This document shows, in pieces, positions 1 through 5,663 of a stretch of DNA of 11,119 nt (positions are counted from its first letter, which is position 1; each line of letters starts with the position of its first letter). Position numbers and translations under genes: made by a program. Origin of the DNA: CBDTYW01 sp965364735 (GTDB taxonomy: Bacteria; Actinomycetota; Nitriliruptoria; Nitriliruptorales; Nitriliruptoraceae); assembly GCA_965364735.1 (NCBI GenBank), contig CBDTYW010000113.1, positions 1 through 11,119 on the forward strand. Reading direction: 5' to 3'. A model generated the notes under the pieces. That model was given only the letters and a program-made list of their open reading frames with translations. It ran no database searches and was not told the origin of the DNA.

Positions 1-346
1 GCTTGGCGCGGTTCGCGACGACCTCGTTGACGTTCATGTTCGTCGACGTGCCGGACCCGGTCTGGAAGACGTCGATCGGGAACTGGTCGTCGAGCTTGCC
101 GGCGATGACCTCGTCCGCGGCTTCCCGGATGATCTTCGCGAGGTCGGCCTCGATGACGCCGCCCTCCTCGTTCGCCGTCGCGCCGGCCCACTTCAGCAGC
201 GCGTGCGCGTGGATGATGTCCGCGGGGACCGGCTTCCCGGAGACCGGGAAGTTCAGCACGGCGCGCTGGGTGCTGGCGCCCCAGAGCGCGGTCGCCGGGA
301 GCTCCATCTCGCCCATGGTGTCCTTGGCGATGCGAACGTCGGACAT
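1..346 (-). CDS. fumC: Class II fumarate hydratase (fumarase C), N-terminal part, cut by window edge
   Basis: Fumarase C interconverts fumarate and L-malate in the TCA cycle; the class II enzyme is an iron-independent cytosolic homotetramer. About 115 N-terminal residues of a protein usually near 460 are present. Visible family signatures are KDTMGE near residue 8, the LWGASTQRA segment near residue 21 (most homologues have WGAQTQR), and DQFPIDVFQTGSGTSTNMN near residues 86-105. That last stretch is the conserved block of the fumarase/aspartase superfamily, and its DQFP.DVFQTGSGTSTNMN form is typical of fumarase rather than aspartase. The ATG at 346-344 is supported by an AGGAG ribosome site (353-357 on the plus strand) six bases upstream. 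The gene is divergent from the DUF4253 gene, with a 155-base shared control region. The reading frame is clean to the edge. The catalytic SS loop lies outside the window and cannot be checked. Confidence 0.95.
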   Translation of the reverse strand, partial: MSDVRIAKDTMGEMELPATALWGASTQRAVLNFPVSGKPVPADIIHAHALLKWAGATANEEGGVIEADLAKIIREAADEVIAGKLDDQFPIDVFQTGSGTSTNMNVNEVVANRAK

Positions 347-376
347 GTGTGGCTCCTGGGAACAGACGGCGAGTTG

Positions 377-389
377 GGTGACGGTCACC
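377..389. promoter_or_regulatory. 13-base perfect inverted repeat, candidate operator
   Basis: The sequence is GGTGAC, one central G, then GTCACC: six-base perfect arms in the divergent spacer between fumC and the DUF4253 gene, 31 bases upstream of the fumC start codon. Its size and symmetry fit a binding site for a dimeric regulator, but no regulator is encoded nearby and no second copy was seen in the spacer. The operator role is inferred from position and symmetry only. Confidence 0.3.
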
Positions 390-410
390 GCGACGACGGC
401 AACAGCAGCA

Positions 411-439
411 CGTCCGCAACGGCGTGCGGACGCGTCCGC
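411..439. promoter_or_regulatory. Three alternating copies of CGTCCGC/GCGGACG, forming a 14-bp palindrome
   Basis: CGTCCGC is at 411-417, its reverse complement GCGGACG at 426-432, and CGTCCGC again at 433-439. The last two abut, giving a perfect 14-bp palindrome (426-439). The first two can pair as a 7-bp stem with an 8-base loop. A partial fourth copy (CGTCCG) lies at 465-470. The cluster is in the middle of the divergent fumC/DUF4253 spacer, where a regulator could act on both genes. No run of T follows, so it is not a typical intrinsic terminator. GC-rich DNA makes short palindromes commoner, which limits confidence. Confidence 0.35.
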
Positions 440-488
440 GAGGCTAGCGCCGGGCGTTCGACGGCGTCCGTTCGTCGAGCCTCGTCGC

Positions 489-494
489 TAAGGT
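489..494 (+). promoter_or_regulatory. Possible -10 element giving a leaderless transcript (or part of an SD)
   Basis: TAAGGT matches the actinobacterial TAnnnT -10 pattern and ends seven bases before the ATG at 502. A transcript initiated from it would start at or within a base or so of the start codon, i.e. be leaderless, which is common in Actinomycetota. The same bases include AAGG (490-493), which is eight bases from the ATG and could instead serve as a Shine-Dalgarno site. No good -35 is visible at the expected distance. The two readings cannot be separated by eye. Confidence 0.3.
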
Positions 495-501
495 TCGCGA
501 C

Positions 502-1287
502 ATGGATCCCGTTGCCTTCCCGCCCTTCCCGTACCCGCTGAACGTGGTGCGCGGCGTCGACGCGCTCCGCGAGCTCGCCAGCATGCGTGAGCGGATGCTC
601 GGGACCCTCCCCGTCATCATCGGCGACCCGGATGACGTCGCCGACGTGGTCGAGCGTCACGGCCTCGGCGACTGGGCAGAACACCCTGAGCAGGTCGTCG
701 TCGACGCCAACGACATCGACGGTCGGCGGATGCTCGAGGATCTCGTCCGGACGGTGGCCGAGGCGACCCCGCCCGGTGCAGTCGACCTCGTCGCGCCAGG
801 CGAGGTTGCCGTGCCGTCTGCGGCGATCTCGGCCGTCAGGCAGGGCGGGATGCTGCGCCGGCTGCTGCGCGGCTCCGATGAGGCCGTCGAGGCTGTCGAG
901 TCACCGCGGGCCACGGAGCCGGTCGACGAGATCGACGTCGAGGATGCGCCGCCCTGGGTCGCGATCGTGGAGATCCCCGGAACGCGGGCCTGGGAGGCCC
1001 TGGCCCGGCTGTGCTTCGGCGCTGTCGACCATGATCTCGAACCGGCGATGATCGCCGCTGCGGTCGGCCACTGGGAGGTCGCGCACGGCATCACGCTGGT
1101 ACGGGTGACCGGCGATCTGCTCGAGGTCGACGTGGCTCGCCCTCCGACCGGCGACGCCGAGCTGGATCGTCTTGCATGGGAGCACTACGCGCTGTGCCCC
1201 GACGTCGTCGAGCACGGCGGTGGCAGCCTCCGCTCCTACCGGGACGGGCTCGCCCACGCGACGCACTGGAGCTTCTGGTGGGGATGA
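502..1287 (+). CDS. DUF4253 domain-containing protein
   Basis: A 261-residue soluble protein with no signal peptide or membrane segment. The C-terminal part, about residues 150-261, has the recognisable DUF4253 pattern: a tryptophan-containing helix (GHWEVAHGITLVRV, near 189), a GDLLEVDVARPP strand, then LAWEHYALCPDVV near 224 and the C-terminal WSFWWG. These correspond to the family's EH.AFCPD and WFFWWD blocks; the last residue here is Gly where Asp is usual. The N-terminal 110 residues (GDPDDVADVVERHG and following) resemble nothing I can name. A linker near 115-150 is rich in acidic residues and Arg. The family has no established function. The next gene lies 10 bases downstream in the same direction, so co-transcription is likely. 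The start is the first ATG; TAAGG just upstream is either a -10 or a weak ribosome site. Confidence 0.86.
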   Translation: MDPVAFPPFPYPLNVVRGVDALRELASMRERMLGTLPVIIGDPDDVADVVERHGLGDWAEHPEQVVVDANDIDGRRMLEDLVRTVAEATPPGAVDLVAPGEVAVPSAAISAVRQGGMLRRLLRGSDEAVEAVESPRATEPVDEIDVEDAPPWVAIVEIPGTRAWEALARLCFGAVDHDLEPAMIAAAVGHWEVAHGITLVRVTGDLLEVDVARPPTGDAELDRLAWEHYALCPDVVEHGGGSLRSYRDGLAHATHWSFWWG

Positions 1288-1297
1288 ACACACCACG

Positions 1298-1849
1298 ATG
1301 GGCGGCGCGCATGAGCGGTCCATCGTCGCGGTGAGCGAGCCGGAGCGCACAGCCGACGGTCGCCACATCGTGGTCGACGGTCGGCGCTGGCGAGCCACGG
1401 ACCCCGGTGTTCCAGAGACGTTCCGTGTGGAGCTGGTGCGGGCGTTGATGGCGGCACGACGCGATGTCGGCCGGCTCCGAGGCGATGACGAAGCCGTTGC
1501 CGCAGCTCGCACGCGCGTGCAGGACGCGAAGGTCGCGCTCGGAGAGCGCGGCCACCCGTGGTGGGAAGATCCTCACGACGAGGCGCTGCGGGCGCGTCTG
1601 GGCGCCACCATGCGGGCGCTGCTGCGCGCCCGGGATCCGGCGTCGTCGATCTGCCCGTCGGACGCTGCGCGGGCGATCGGCGGAGAGGGCTGGAGGGCTG
1701 TCCTCGACGTCGCGCGCGACGTCGCGCGCACGCTCGCGATCTCGGGGGTCGTGAGGATCACCCGCGGCGAATCCGACGTCGACCCCACATCCGAGCCGGC
1801 CACATGGGGCGGCCCGGTACGGATCCGGCGCGCCGACGACTTCGCCTGA
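1298..1849 (+). CDS. DUF3253 domain-containing protein
   Basis: A soluble protein of 183 residues if started at the ATG at 1298. It has two parts. Residues about 18-85 (GRHIVVDGRRWRATDP, then ARTRVQDAKVALGERGHPWWE) match a short N-terminal unit that I recall from homologues sometimes labelled 'biopolymer transporter Tol'; that label has no visible support here, since there is no membrane segment. Residues about 93-175 are the DUF3253 domain, seen in TMRALLRARDPASSICPSDAAR, GGEGWRAVLDVARDVAR and GVVRITRGE. This reads like a small winged-helix fold, so nucleic-acid binding is possible but unproven. An in-frame GTG at 1331, giving 172 residues, is an equally plausible start because family similarity begins just after it; neither start has a strong ribosome site. 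The gene follows the DUF4253 gene by 10 bases, and its stop faces the phospholipase D-like gene across 8 bases. Confidence 0.84.
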   Translation: MGGAHERSIVAVSEPERTADGRHIVVDGRRWRATDPGVPETFRVELVRALMAARRDVGRLRGDDEAVAAARTRVQDAKVALGERGHPWWEDPHDEALRARLGATMRALLRARDPASSICPSDAARAIGGEGWRAVLDVARDVARTLAISGVVRITRGESDVDPTSEPATWGGPVRIRRADDFA

Positions 1850-1857
1850 CCGCGACC

Positions 1858-3033
1858 TCAGAGCTGGGGACGGATCGGAGCGAGCAGGCGGTGGCCGACG
1901 AAGTCGCGGACGCCGGCCGGGCTCCATCGCGACGGTGGAGTCCAGCGCTCGGACCGTGCGACGTCGTCGGAGAAGTCAGCGTCGAGGCGTGCGATGGTCG
2001 GGGCGTGGAAGATCGCGAGCGCGATCTCGGCGTCACGTCCGAGCGAGCGTCGGTTGAAGTTGTTGGAGCCGACGACGGCGACCGCGTCGTCGACGAGCAG
2101 GAGCTTGGCGTGCAGCATCGTCGGCTGGTGTCGGAAGATGATGATGCCGGCCGCGACGAGCGGGCGGAGCTCCTCGGCGGCCGTCACCGCACAGACCCGC
2201 TTGTCCTGGTGGGGCCCGGGAAGCAGGATCTCGATCGCCACGCCATCGCAGGCTCGGTCAGCCAGCAGAGCGGAGAGATCCTCGGTCGGGTTGAAGTACG
2301 GCGTCGCGAGCCGGATGCGGTGTCGAGCCTGCTCGAGGAGCCCGCGGAAGAGCACGCCCGAGGGGCCGCGTCCGTGACGTGGGGTGTCGTCAACGACCGC
2401 GAGATCGACATCACCAGTGGGCTCGGGTGCCTCGTCGAGCTGCGCCGGCGGGCTGATCACCTCGACGGTCTGCTGCCAGTCGGAGATGAAGCAGGCATGC
2501 AGGCCGTCGACCGCTGGTCCGGTCACCCGGAAGTGGGTGTCGCGCCATTCGGACGGGTTCCTCGCGTCGCCCTCCCACTGCGCGGCGATGCCGACCCCGC
2601 CGGTGAAGGCGACCCGACCGTCGCAGACGAGGATCTTGCGGTGTGTGCGGTTGTCGATCTCCCAGAACCGCAGCCGAGCCGGGGGGCGGAACCGTCGGAC
2701 ATCGACGCCAGCCTCCTCGAGGTCGGTGATGAGGTCCCCGTCCATCGGCAGTGATCCGACCGCGTCGATGAGGAGTCGAACAGCAACGCCGGACCGTGCC
2801 CGGTCGGCAAGCGCGCCGGCGACGGTCCGGGCGATCTCTCCCGTCCAGTAGACGTAGGTGACCATGTCGATGCGGTGCTCGGAGCTGCGGATCGCCTCGA
2901 GCATCGCCGGGAAGATCTGGACGCCGTTGCGCAGCACCTCGATCGTGTTGCCATGCACGATGGGTGCTCCGACCAGCGATTCCAGCACGCGTCGGAAGCG
3001 CAGGTCGTCGTCACGGGGTTCGTCGGTGGTCAT
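1858..3033 (-). CDS. Phospholipase D-like protein, probable cardiolipin synthase
   Basis: A 391-residue member of the phospholipase D superfamily with two HKD catalytic motifs. These are H131-x-K133-x4-D138, followed by GRVAFTGG, and H308-x-K310-x4-D315, followed by GSNNFNRRS. The histidine/lysine pairs form the phosphatidyl-enzyme active site. Bacterial members of this layout mostly make cardiolipin by condensing two phosphatidylglycerols, or phosphatidylglycerol with phosphatidylethanolamine. The YVYWTGEIA segment (near 60) and LATPYFNPTEDL (near 241-253) are typical of the cardiolipin synthase branch. There is no N-terminal transmembrane pair, so it resembles the ClsB type, which would act at the inner membrane face; a general phospholipase D or another phosphodiesterase role is not excluded. 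Start is ATG 3033-3031; the upstream ribosome site is weak. The gene is divergent from threonine dehydratase (88-base spacer) and convergent with the DUF3253 gene. Confidence 0.92.
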   Translation of the reverse strand: MTTDEPRDDDLRFRRVLESLVGAPIVHGNTIEVLRNGVQIFPAMLEAIRSSEHRIDMVTYVYWTGEIARTVAGALADRARSGVAVRLLIDAVGSLPMDGDLITDLEEAGVDVRRFRPPARLRFWEIDNRTHRKILVCDGRVAFTGGVGIAAQWEGDARNPSEWRDTHFRVTGPAVDGLHACFISDWQQTVEVISPPAQLDEAPEPTGDVDLAVVDDTPRHGRGPSGVLFRGLLEQARHRIRLATPYFNPTEDLSALLADRACDGVAIEILLPGPHQDKRVCAVTAAEELRPLVAAGIIIFRHQPTMLHAKLLLVDDAVAVVGSNNFNRRSLGRDAEIALAIFHAPTIARLDADFSDDVARSERWTPPSRWSPAGVRDFVGHRLLAPIRPQL

Positions 3034-3087
3034 GTCGGGAGCCTGCCCGGTCGGCGGACAACCGATCCCTCCGGCAGGTCACGGCGA

Positions 3088-3093
3088 TAGGGT
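3088..3093 (+). promoter_or_regulatory. Candidate -10 element for threonine dehydratase
   Basis: TAGGGT fits the TAnnnT -10 pattern and lies 28 bases before the TTG start. This would give a leader of roughly 20 bases that still contains the AGGAG ribosome site. It sits in the 88-base divergent spacer with the phospholipase D-like gene. No convincing -35 is seen 16-18 bases upstream, so the call rests on the -10 and its position. Confidence 0.3.
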
Positions 3094-3110
3094 CCGGACG
3101 TTCCACGATC

Positions 3111-3115
3111 AGGAG
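3111..3115 (+). promoter_or_regulatory. Ribosome binding site that decides the TTG start of ilvA
   Basis: AGGAG ends six bases before the TTG at 3122. It makes that codon the best start, rather than the in-frame GTG at 3146 (which has no such site) or the distant upstream in-frame ATG at 2858, which lies inside the divergent gene. Confidence 0.75.
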
Positions 3116-3121
3116 CGGACG

Positions 3122-4345
3122 TTGGACGCAGGTGCCCCCGCCACGGTGACGATCGCGGACGTCCGCGCCGCTGCGGAGCGGCTGACCGACGTCTCGGTCA
3201 TCACGCCGCTCGAGCTGTCACGCTCGCTGTCGAACGTGATCGGCTGCGAGACCTGGCTCAAGTGCGAGCAGCTCCAGCGAACCGGCTCGTTCAAGATCCG
3301 CGGGGCGTACAACCGCATTGCGTTGCTCAGCGACGAGGAGCGGGCGCGCGGGGTCGTGTGCGCGTCCGCCGGCAACCACGCGCAAGGTGTCGCGCTCGCC
3401 TCGTCCATGCTGGGAGTCACCGCGACCGTCTACATGCCGACGATGTCGCCGCTGCCGAAGGTCGATGCGACGATCGGGTACGGGGCGAAGGTCGAGCTCG
3501 TCGGCAACGTCTTCGACGAGGCGCTCGCGGCTGCCCTCGAGGCGGCCGAGGCATCGGGCCGGGTGTTCGTCCACCCCTTCGACCACGTCGACATCATCGC
3601 GGGGCAGGGAACGATCGGGCTCGAGCTCGTCGACCAGCTGCCGCAGCTCGCAACCGTCGTCATCCCGGTCGGGGGCGGGGGACTGATCGCGGGGATCGCG
3701 ACCGTCCTCCGGGCGCTCCGTCCGGACGTCCGCATCATCGCCGTGCAGTCTGAGGGCTGTGCCCCGCTCACCGCGTCGCTCGTTGCGGGCTCCCCGCAGA
3801 CGTTCCCGCACGCCGACACGATCTGCGACGGGATCGCGGTGAAGCGTCCGGGCGTGATCACGCTGCCGATCATCGAGCAGCTTGTCGACGACGTCGTCAC
3901 CGTCAGCGACGCCGAGGTCGCGCGCGCCGTCACGCTCCTGCTGGAGCGCGCGAAGCAGGTCGTCGAGCCGTCGGGCGCGGTGGGCGTCGCCGCGATGCTC
4001 TCCTCGGAGCTCGATCTCGAGCCGCCCGCCGTGGCGGTGCTGTCCGGCGGCAACATCGATCCGATCGTGCTGCACCACCTCATCACGAGCGGTCTGGCTG
4101 CTGAAGGTCGCTACGTCACGCTCCGGACCCGGATCGGCGATCAGCCCGGCAACCTCGTCCGCATCCTGGAGCTGGTGGCGCAGTACCGCGCGAACGTCGT
4201 CGGCGTCGAGCATCGACGCCTCGGTCGTCGGCTCCGTCTGGGGCAGGTCGAGGTCGTCCTGGAGCTCGAGGTCCGGGGCCCCGAGCACATCGCCCGGCTC
4301 CGGGCCGGGCTCGTCGAGCACGGCTACCCGGTCACGCTCACCTGA
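3122..4345 (+). CDS. ilvA: Threonine dehydratase (PLP-dependent, ACT domain)
   Basis: A 407-residue fold-type II PLP enzyme that deaminates L-threonine (and often L-serine) to 2-oxobutyrate and ammonia. This is the entry step of isoleucine synthesis or a catabolic route. Visible residues: the Schiff-base lysine K58 in GSFKIRGAYNR, the substrate-binding SAGNHAQG loop at 82-89, and the phosphate-binding GGGGL at 184-188. The serine of VEPSGAVG and the SGGNID turn lie later in the catalytic domain. From about residue 333 a single ACT domain follows (RYVTLRTRIGDQPGNLVRIL near its start), the usual place for allosteric control. The length and the single ACT domain match the roughly 400-residue actinobacterial/TdcB-like form, not the 500-residue E. 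coli IlvA with a double regulatory domain, so biosynthetic and catabolic roles are both possible. The start is TTG with AGGAG six bases upstream. Confidence 0.95.
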   Translation: MDAGAPATVTIADVRAAAERLTDVSVITPLELSRSLSNVIGCETWLKCEQLQRTGSFKIRGAYNRIALLSDEERARGVVCASAGNHAQGVALASSMLGVTATVYMPTMSPLPKVDATIGYGAKVELVGNVFDEALAAALEAAEASGRVFVHPFDHVDIIAGQGTIGLELVDQLPQLATVVIPVGGGGLIAGIATVLRALRPDVRIIAVQSEGCAPLTASLVAGSPQTFPHADTICDGIAVKRPGVITLPIIEQLVDDVVTVSDAEVARAVTLLLERAKQVVEPSGAVGVAAMLSSELDLEPPAVAVLSGGNIDPIVLHHLITSGLAAEGRYVTLRTRIGDQPGNLVRILELVAQYRANVVGVEHRRLGRRLRLGQVEVVLELEVRGPEHIARLRAGLVEHGYPVTLT

Positions 4346-4360
4346 CGGCCTCAGCCGTTC
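4344..4360 (+). terminator. Small stem-loop directly after ilvA stop
   Basis: ACGGC at 4345-4349 pairs with GCCGT at 4354-4358 around a CTCA loop, and a G-T wobble extends the stem. It overlaps the stop codon of ilvA and is followed by only TTC rather than a T-run. It could be a weak terminator or a 3' mRNA end; the stem is short and calling it a terminator is tentative. Confidence 0.25.
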
Positions 4361-4383
4361 GGACGTGCGCCGTCGGTTGCGAC

Positions 4384-4432
4384 ATGACGGTCGGGGCGCG
4401 AACCTGTGATGACCACCGTCATCGCGACGGTG
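4384..4432 (+). promoter_or_regulatory. Mutually exclusive hairpins upstream of the membrane protein gene
   Basis: ATGACGGT (4384-4391) is the perfect complement of ACCGTCAT (4415-4422), an 8-bp stem with a 23-base loop. The right arm also belongs to a second, tighter hairpin: CACCGTC (4414-4420), loop ATCGC, GACGGTG (4426-4432), a perfect 7-bp stem. Only one can form at a time. The second stem ends 12 bases before the GAGGA ribosome site (4445-4449) of the next gene. The arrangement resembles an attenuator or translation-control leader, or a DNA operator with three half-sites. No T-run follows. Confidence 0.35.
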
Positions 4433-4454
4433 ACCCGCCGACCCGAGGACCGCC

Positions 4455-5663
4455 GTGGACAGCTCGACGCGACGACGTGCACGTGATCGCTTCGCGGCGT
4501 CGGGCGTGCGCGAGGACGTCGCCACCGACCTCGCTCGGATCGCCCACCCGTTCGACGGCGAGTCGCTCAGCCCGACCGACGACGTGCGTCGCGCGGTCTC
4601 GTCCGAGGCGGCCGCCTTCCAGACGGCAGCAGGCGCGACGTCGGATGGCGAGGAGCTCCTGTGGCTCGGCTACACGGTGGCTCGCCGTATGGCCTCGACC
4701 GCGGAGGCTGGTGCCGACGCGGCCGTGGCCGACCACCTCGCCGCGATCGCGGAACGCATCGACGCCGTCATCCACGGTCGTGACCCGCTGATCCCACCGC
4801 TCGGTGCCCTGGCTCCCTCGGCGGTCGATCTGGGATCCCTGCCGCCGCCGTCCGCCCCGTCGCAGGTCGGCTGGGCGGCGCCCTCCGGCGACCAGGCGTC
4901 GTGGCCGTCAGCTCACACCGAGGCAGCGTGGCCGGCCGGCGTGGCGCCAGCGCCGTCGTCTCGGAGGACCGGCGTGATCGTCGCGAGCGTCATGGGCGTC
5001 CTCGTGCTGGTCGTGATCGGCCTCGGCGTCATCGGCTCACTCGTGGCTTCCACCGACCTGGGAGTGGACACCGGCGAGGCCACGATGGCGCCGTTCCCCG
5101 AGGGCGGGTTCGAGGATCCGTTCGTTCCGGGACCGCCGGTCTTCGATGCGCTGCCGGAGCTCGAGCGGGCGGGGTCGGCGCCGTTCGGCGCGGTCCTCGA
5201 CGAGATCGCGCGGTCCGAGCAGATCATGGGCGACTACCAGCGATCGGTCGCGGTCGCGGCGGATGACGTCGAGCTCACCGACGCCGAGCGGCTGGAGGCG
5301 TTCGCCGACGCCGGTGCGACGAACGCGAAGCGCCTGCGCGACGTCATCGAGCGCATCGACGGGCTCGCGTTCGGCGACGACGCCGGTGACCTTCCGATCG
5401 TCGTCATCAGCTACCTCGAGCACCAGCAGGCGTGGATCGCGGTCATGCAAGGGGTCGCCGGCGACCCGGAGCTCGCGGTCTCTCGCCCCGACGATCTGTT
5501 CGACGACGTGAACTCGACGGCCAACGACTTCGCCCCCAAGCTCGCCGCGGTGCGTCCGATCGCGATGGCGCCCGGCCAGGAGGAGGTGTTGTTCCTCGTC
5601 CTCAGCGGGTTCGGCAACGTCGACCTCGAGGCGATCTTCGGCGGCGCCGACCCGGTCGTCTGA
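4455..5663 (+). CDS. Single-pass membrane protein of unknown function
   Basis: A 402-residue protein that I do not recognise. Residues 1-110 are a helical, charged and probably cytoplasmic region (ARDRFAASGVREDVATDLARI, then EELLWLGYTVARRMAS). Residues about 111-168 are a Pro/Ala/Ser/Trp-rich low-complexity linker. RR at 170-171 precedes one strong hydrophobic segment at 173-197. The remaining 200 residues are acidic and helical (ERAGSAPFGAVLDEIARSEQ, then AERLEAFADAGATNAKRLRDVIERIDGL) and should lie outside the membrane by the positive-inside rule. No catalytic motif is visible, and there is no lipobox or cleavable signal. The start is GTG 4455 with GAGGA five bases upstream. The stop overlaps the ATG of the next gene by one base (TGATG), so the two are probably translated together. 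The layout resembles a membrane sensor or anchored regulator, but that is only a guess from architecture. Confidence 0.84.
   Translation: MDSSTRRRARDRFAASGVREDVATDLARIAHPFDGESLSPTDDVRRAVSSEAAAFQTAAGATSDGEELLWLGYTVARRMASTAEAGADAAVADHLAAIAERIDAVIHGRDPLIPPLGALAPSAVDLGSLPPPSAPSQVGWAAPSGDQASWPSAHTEAAWPAGVAPAPSSRRTGVIVASVMGVLVLVVIGLGVIGSLVASTDLGVDTGEATMAPFPEGGFEDPFVPGPPVFDALPELERAGSAPFGAVLDEIARSEQIMGDYQRSVAVAADDVELTDAERLEAFADAGATNAKRLRDVIERIDGLAFGDDAGDLPIVVISYLEHQQAWIAVMQGVAGDPELAVSRPDDLFDDVNSTANDFAPKLAAVRPIAMAPGQEEVLFLVLSGFGNVDLEAIFGGADPVV

Noticed and set aside
1091..1927. A 278-codon minus-strand open frame across the DUF4253/DUF3253 junction
   Set aside because: Arg/Pro/Ala-rich shadow; both plus-strand genes carry recognisable family blocks.
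1558..2754. A 398-codon plus-strand open frame overlapping the DUF3253 gene and the phospholipase D-like gene
   Set aside because: It lies opposite a gene with two intact HKD motifs, and its translation shows no domain.
2858..3121. Extended N-terminus for threonine dehydratase from the ATG at 2858
   Set aside because: It would lie inside the divergent phospholipase D-like gene, adds a non-homologous segment, and ignores the good AGGAG-TTG start at 3122.
3218..4525. A 435-codon minus-strand open frame opposite threonine dehydratase
   Set aside because: Same cause: Arg/Asp-rich translation without motifs, fully opposite a gene with clear catalytic residues.
4384..4791. A 135-codon plus-strand open frame starting before the membrane protein gene
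   Set aside because: Arg/Ser/Thr/Pro-rich out-of-frame translation overlapping a gene with a proper ribosome site and a clear membrane segment.
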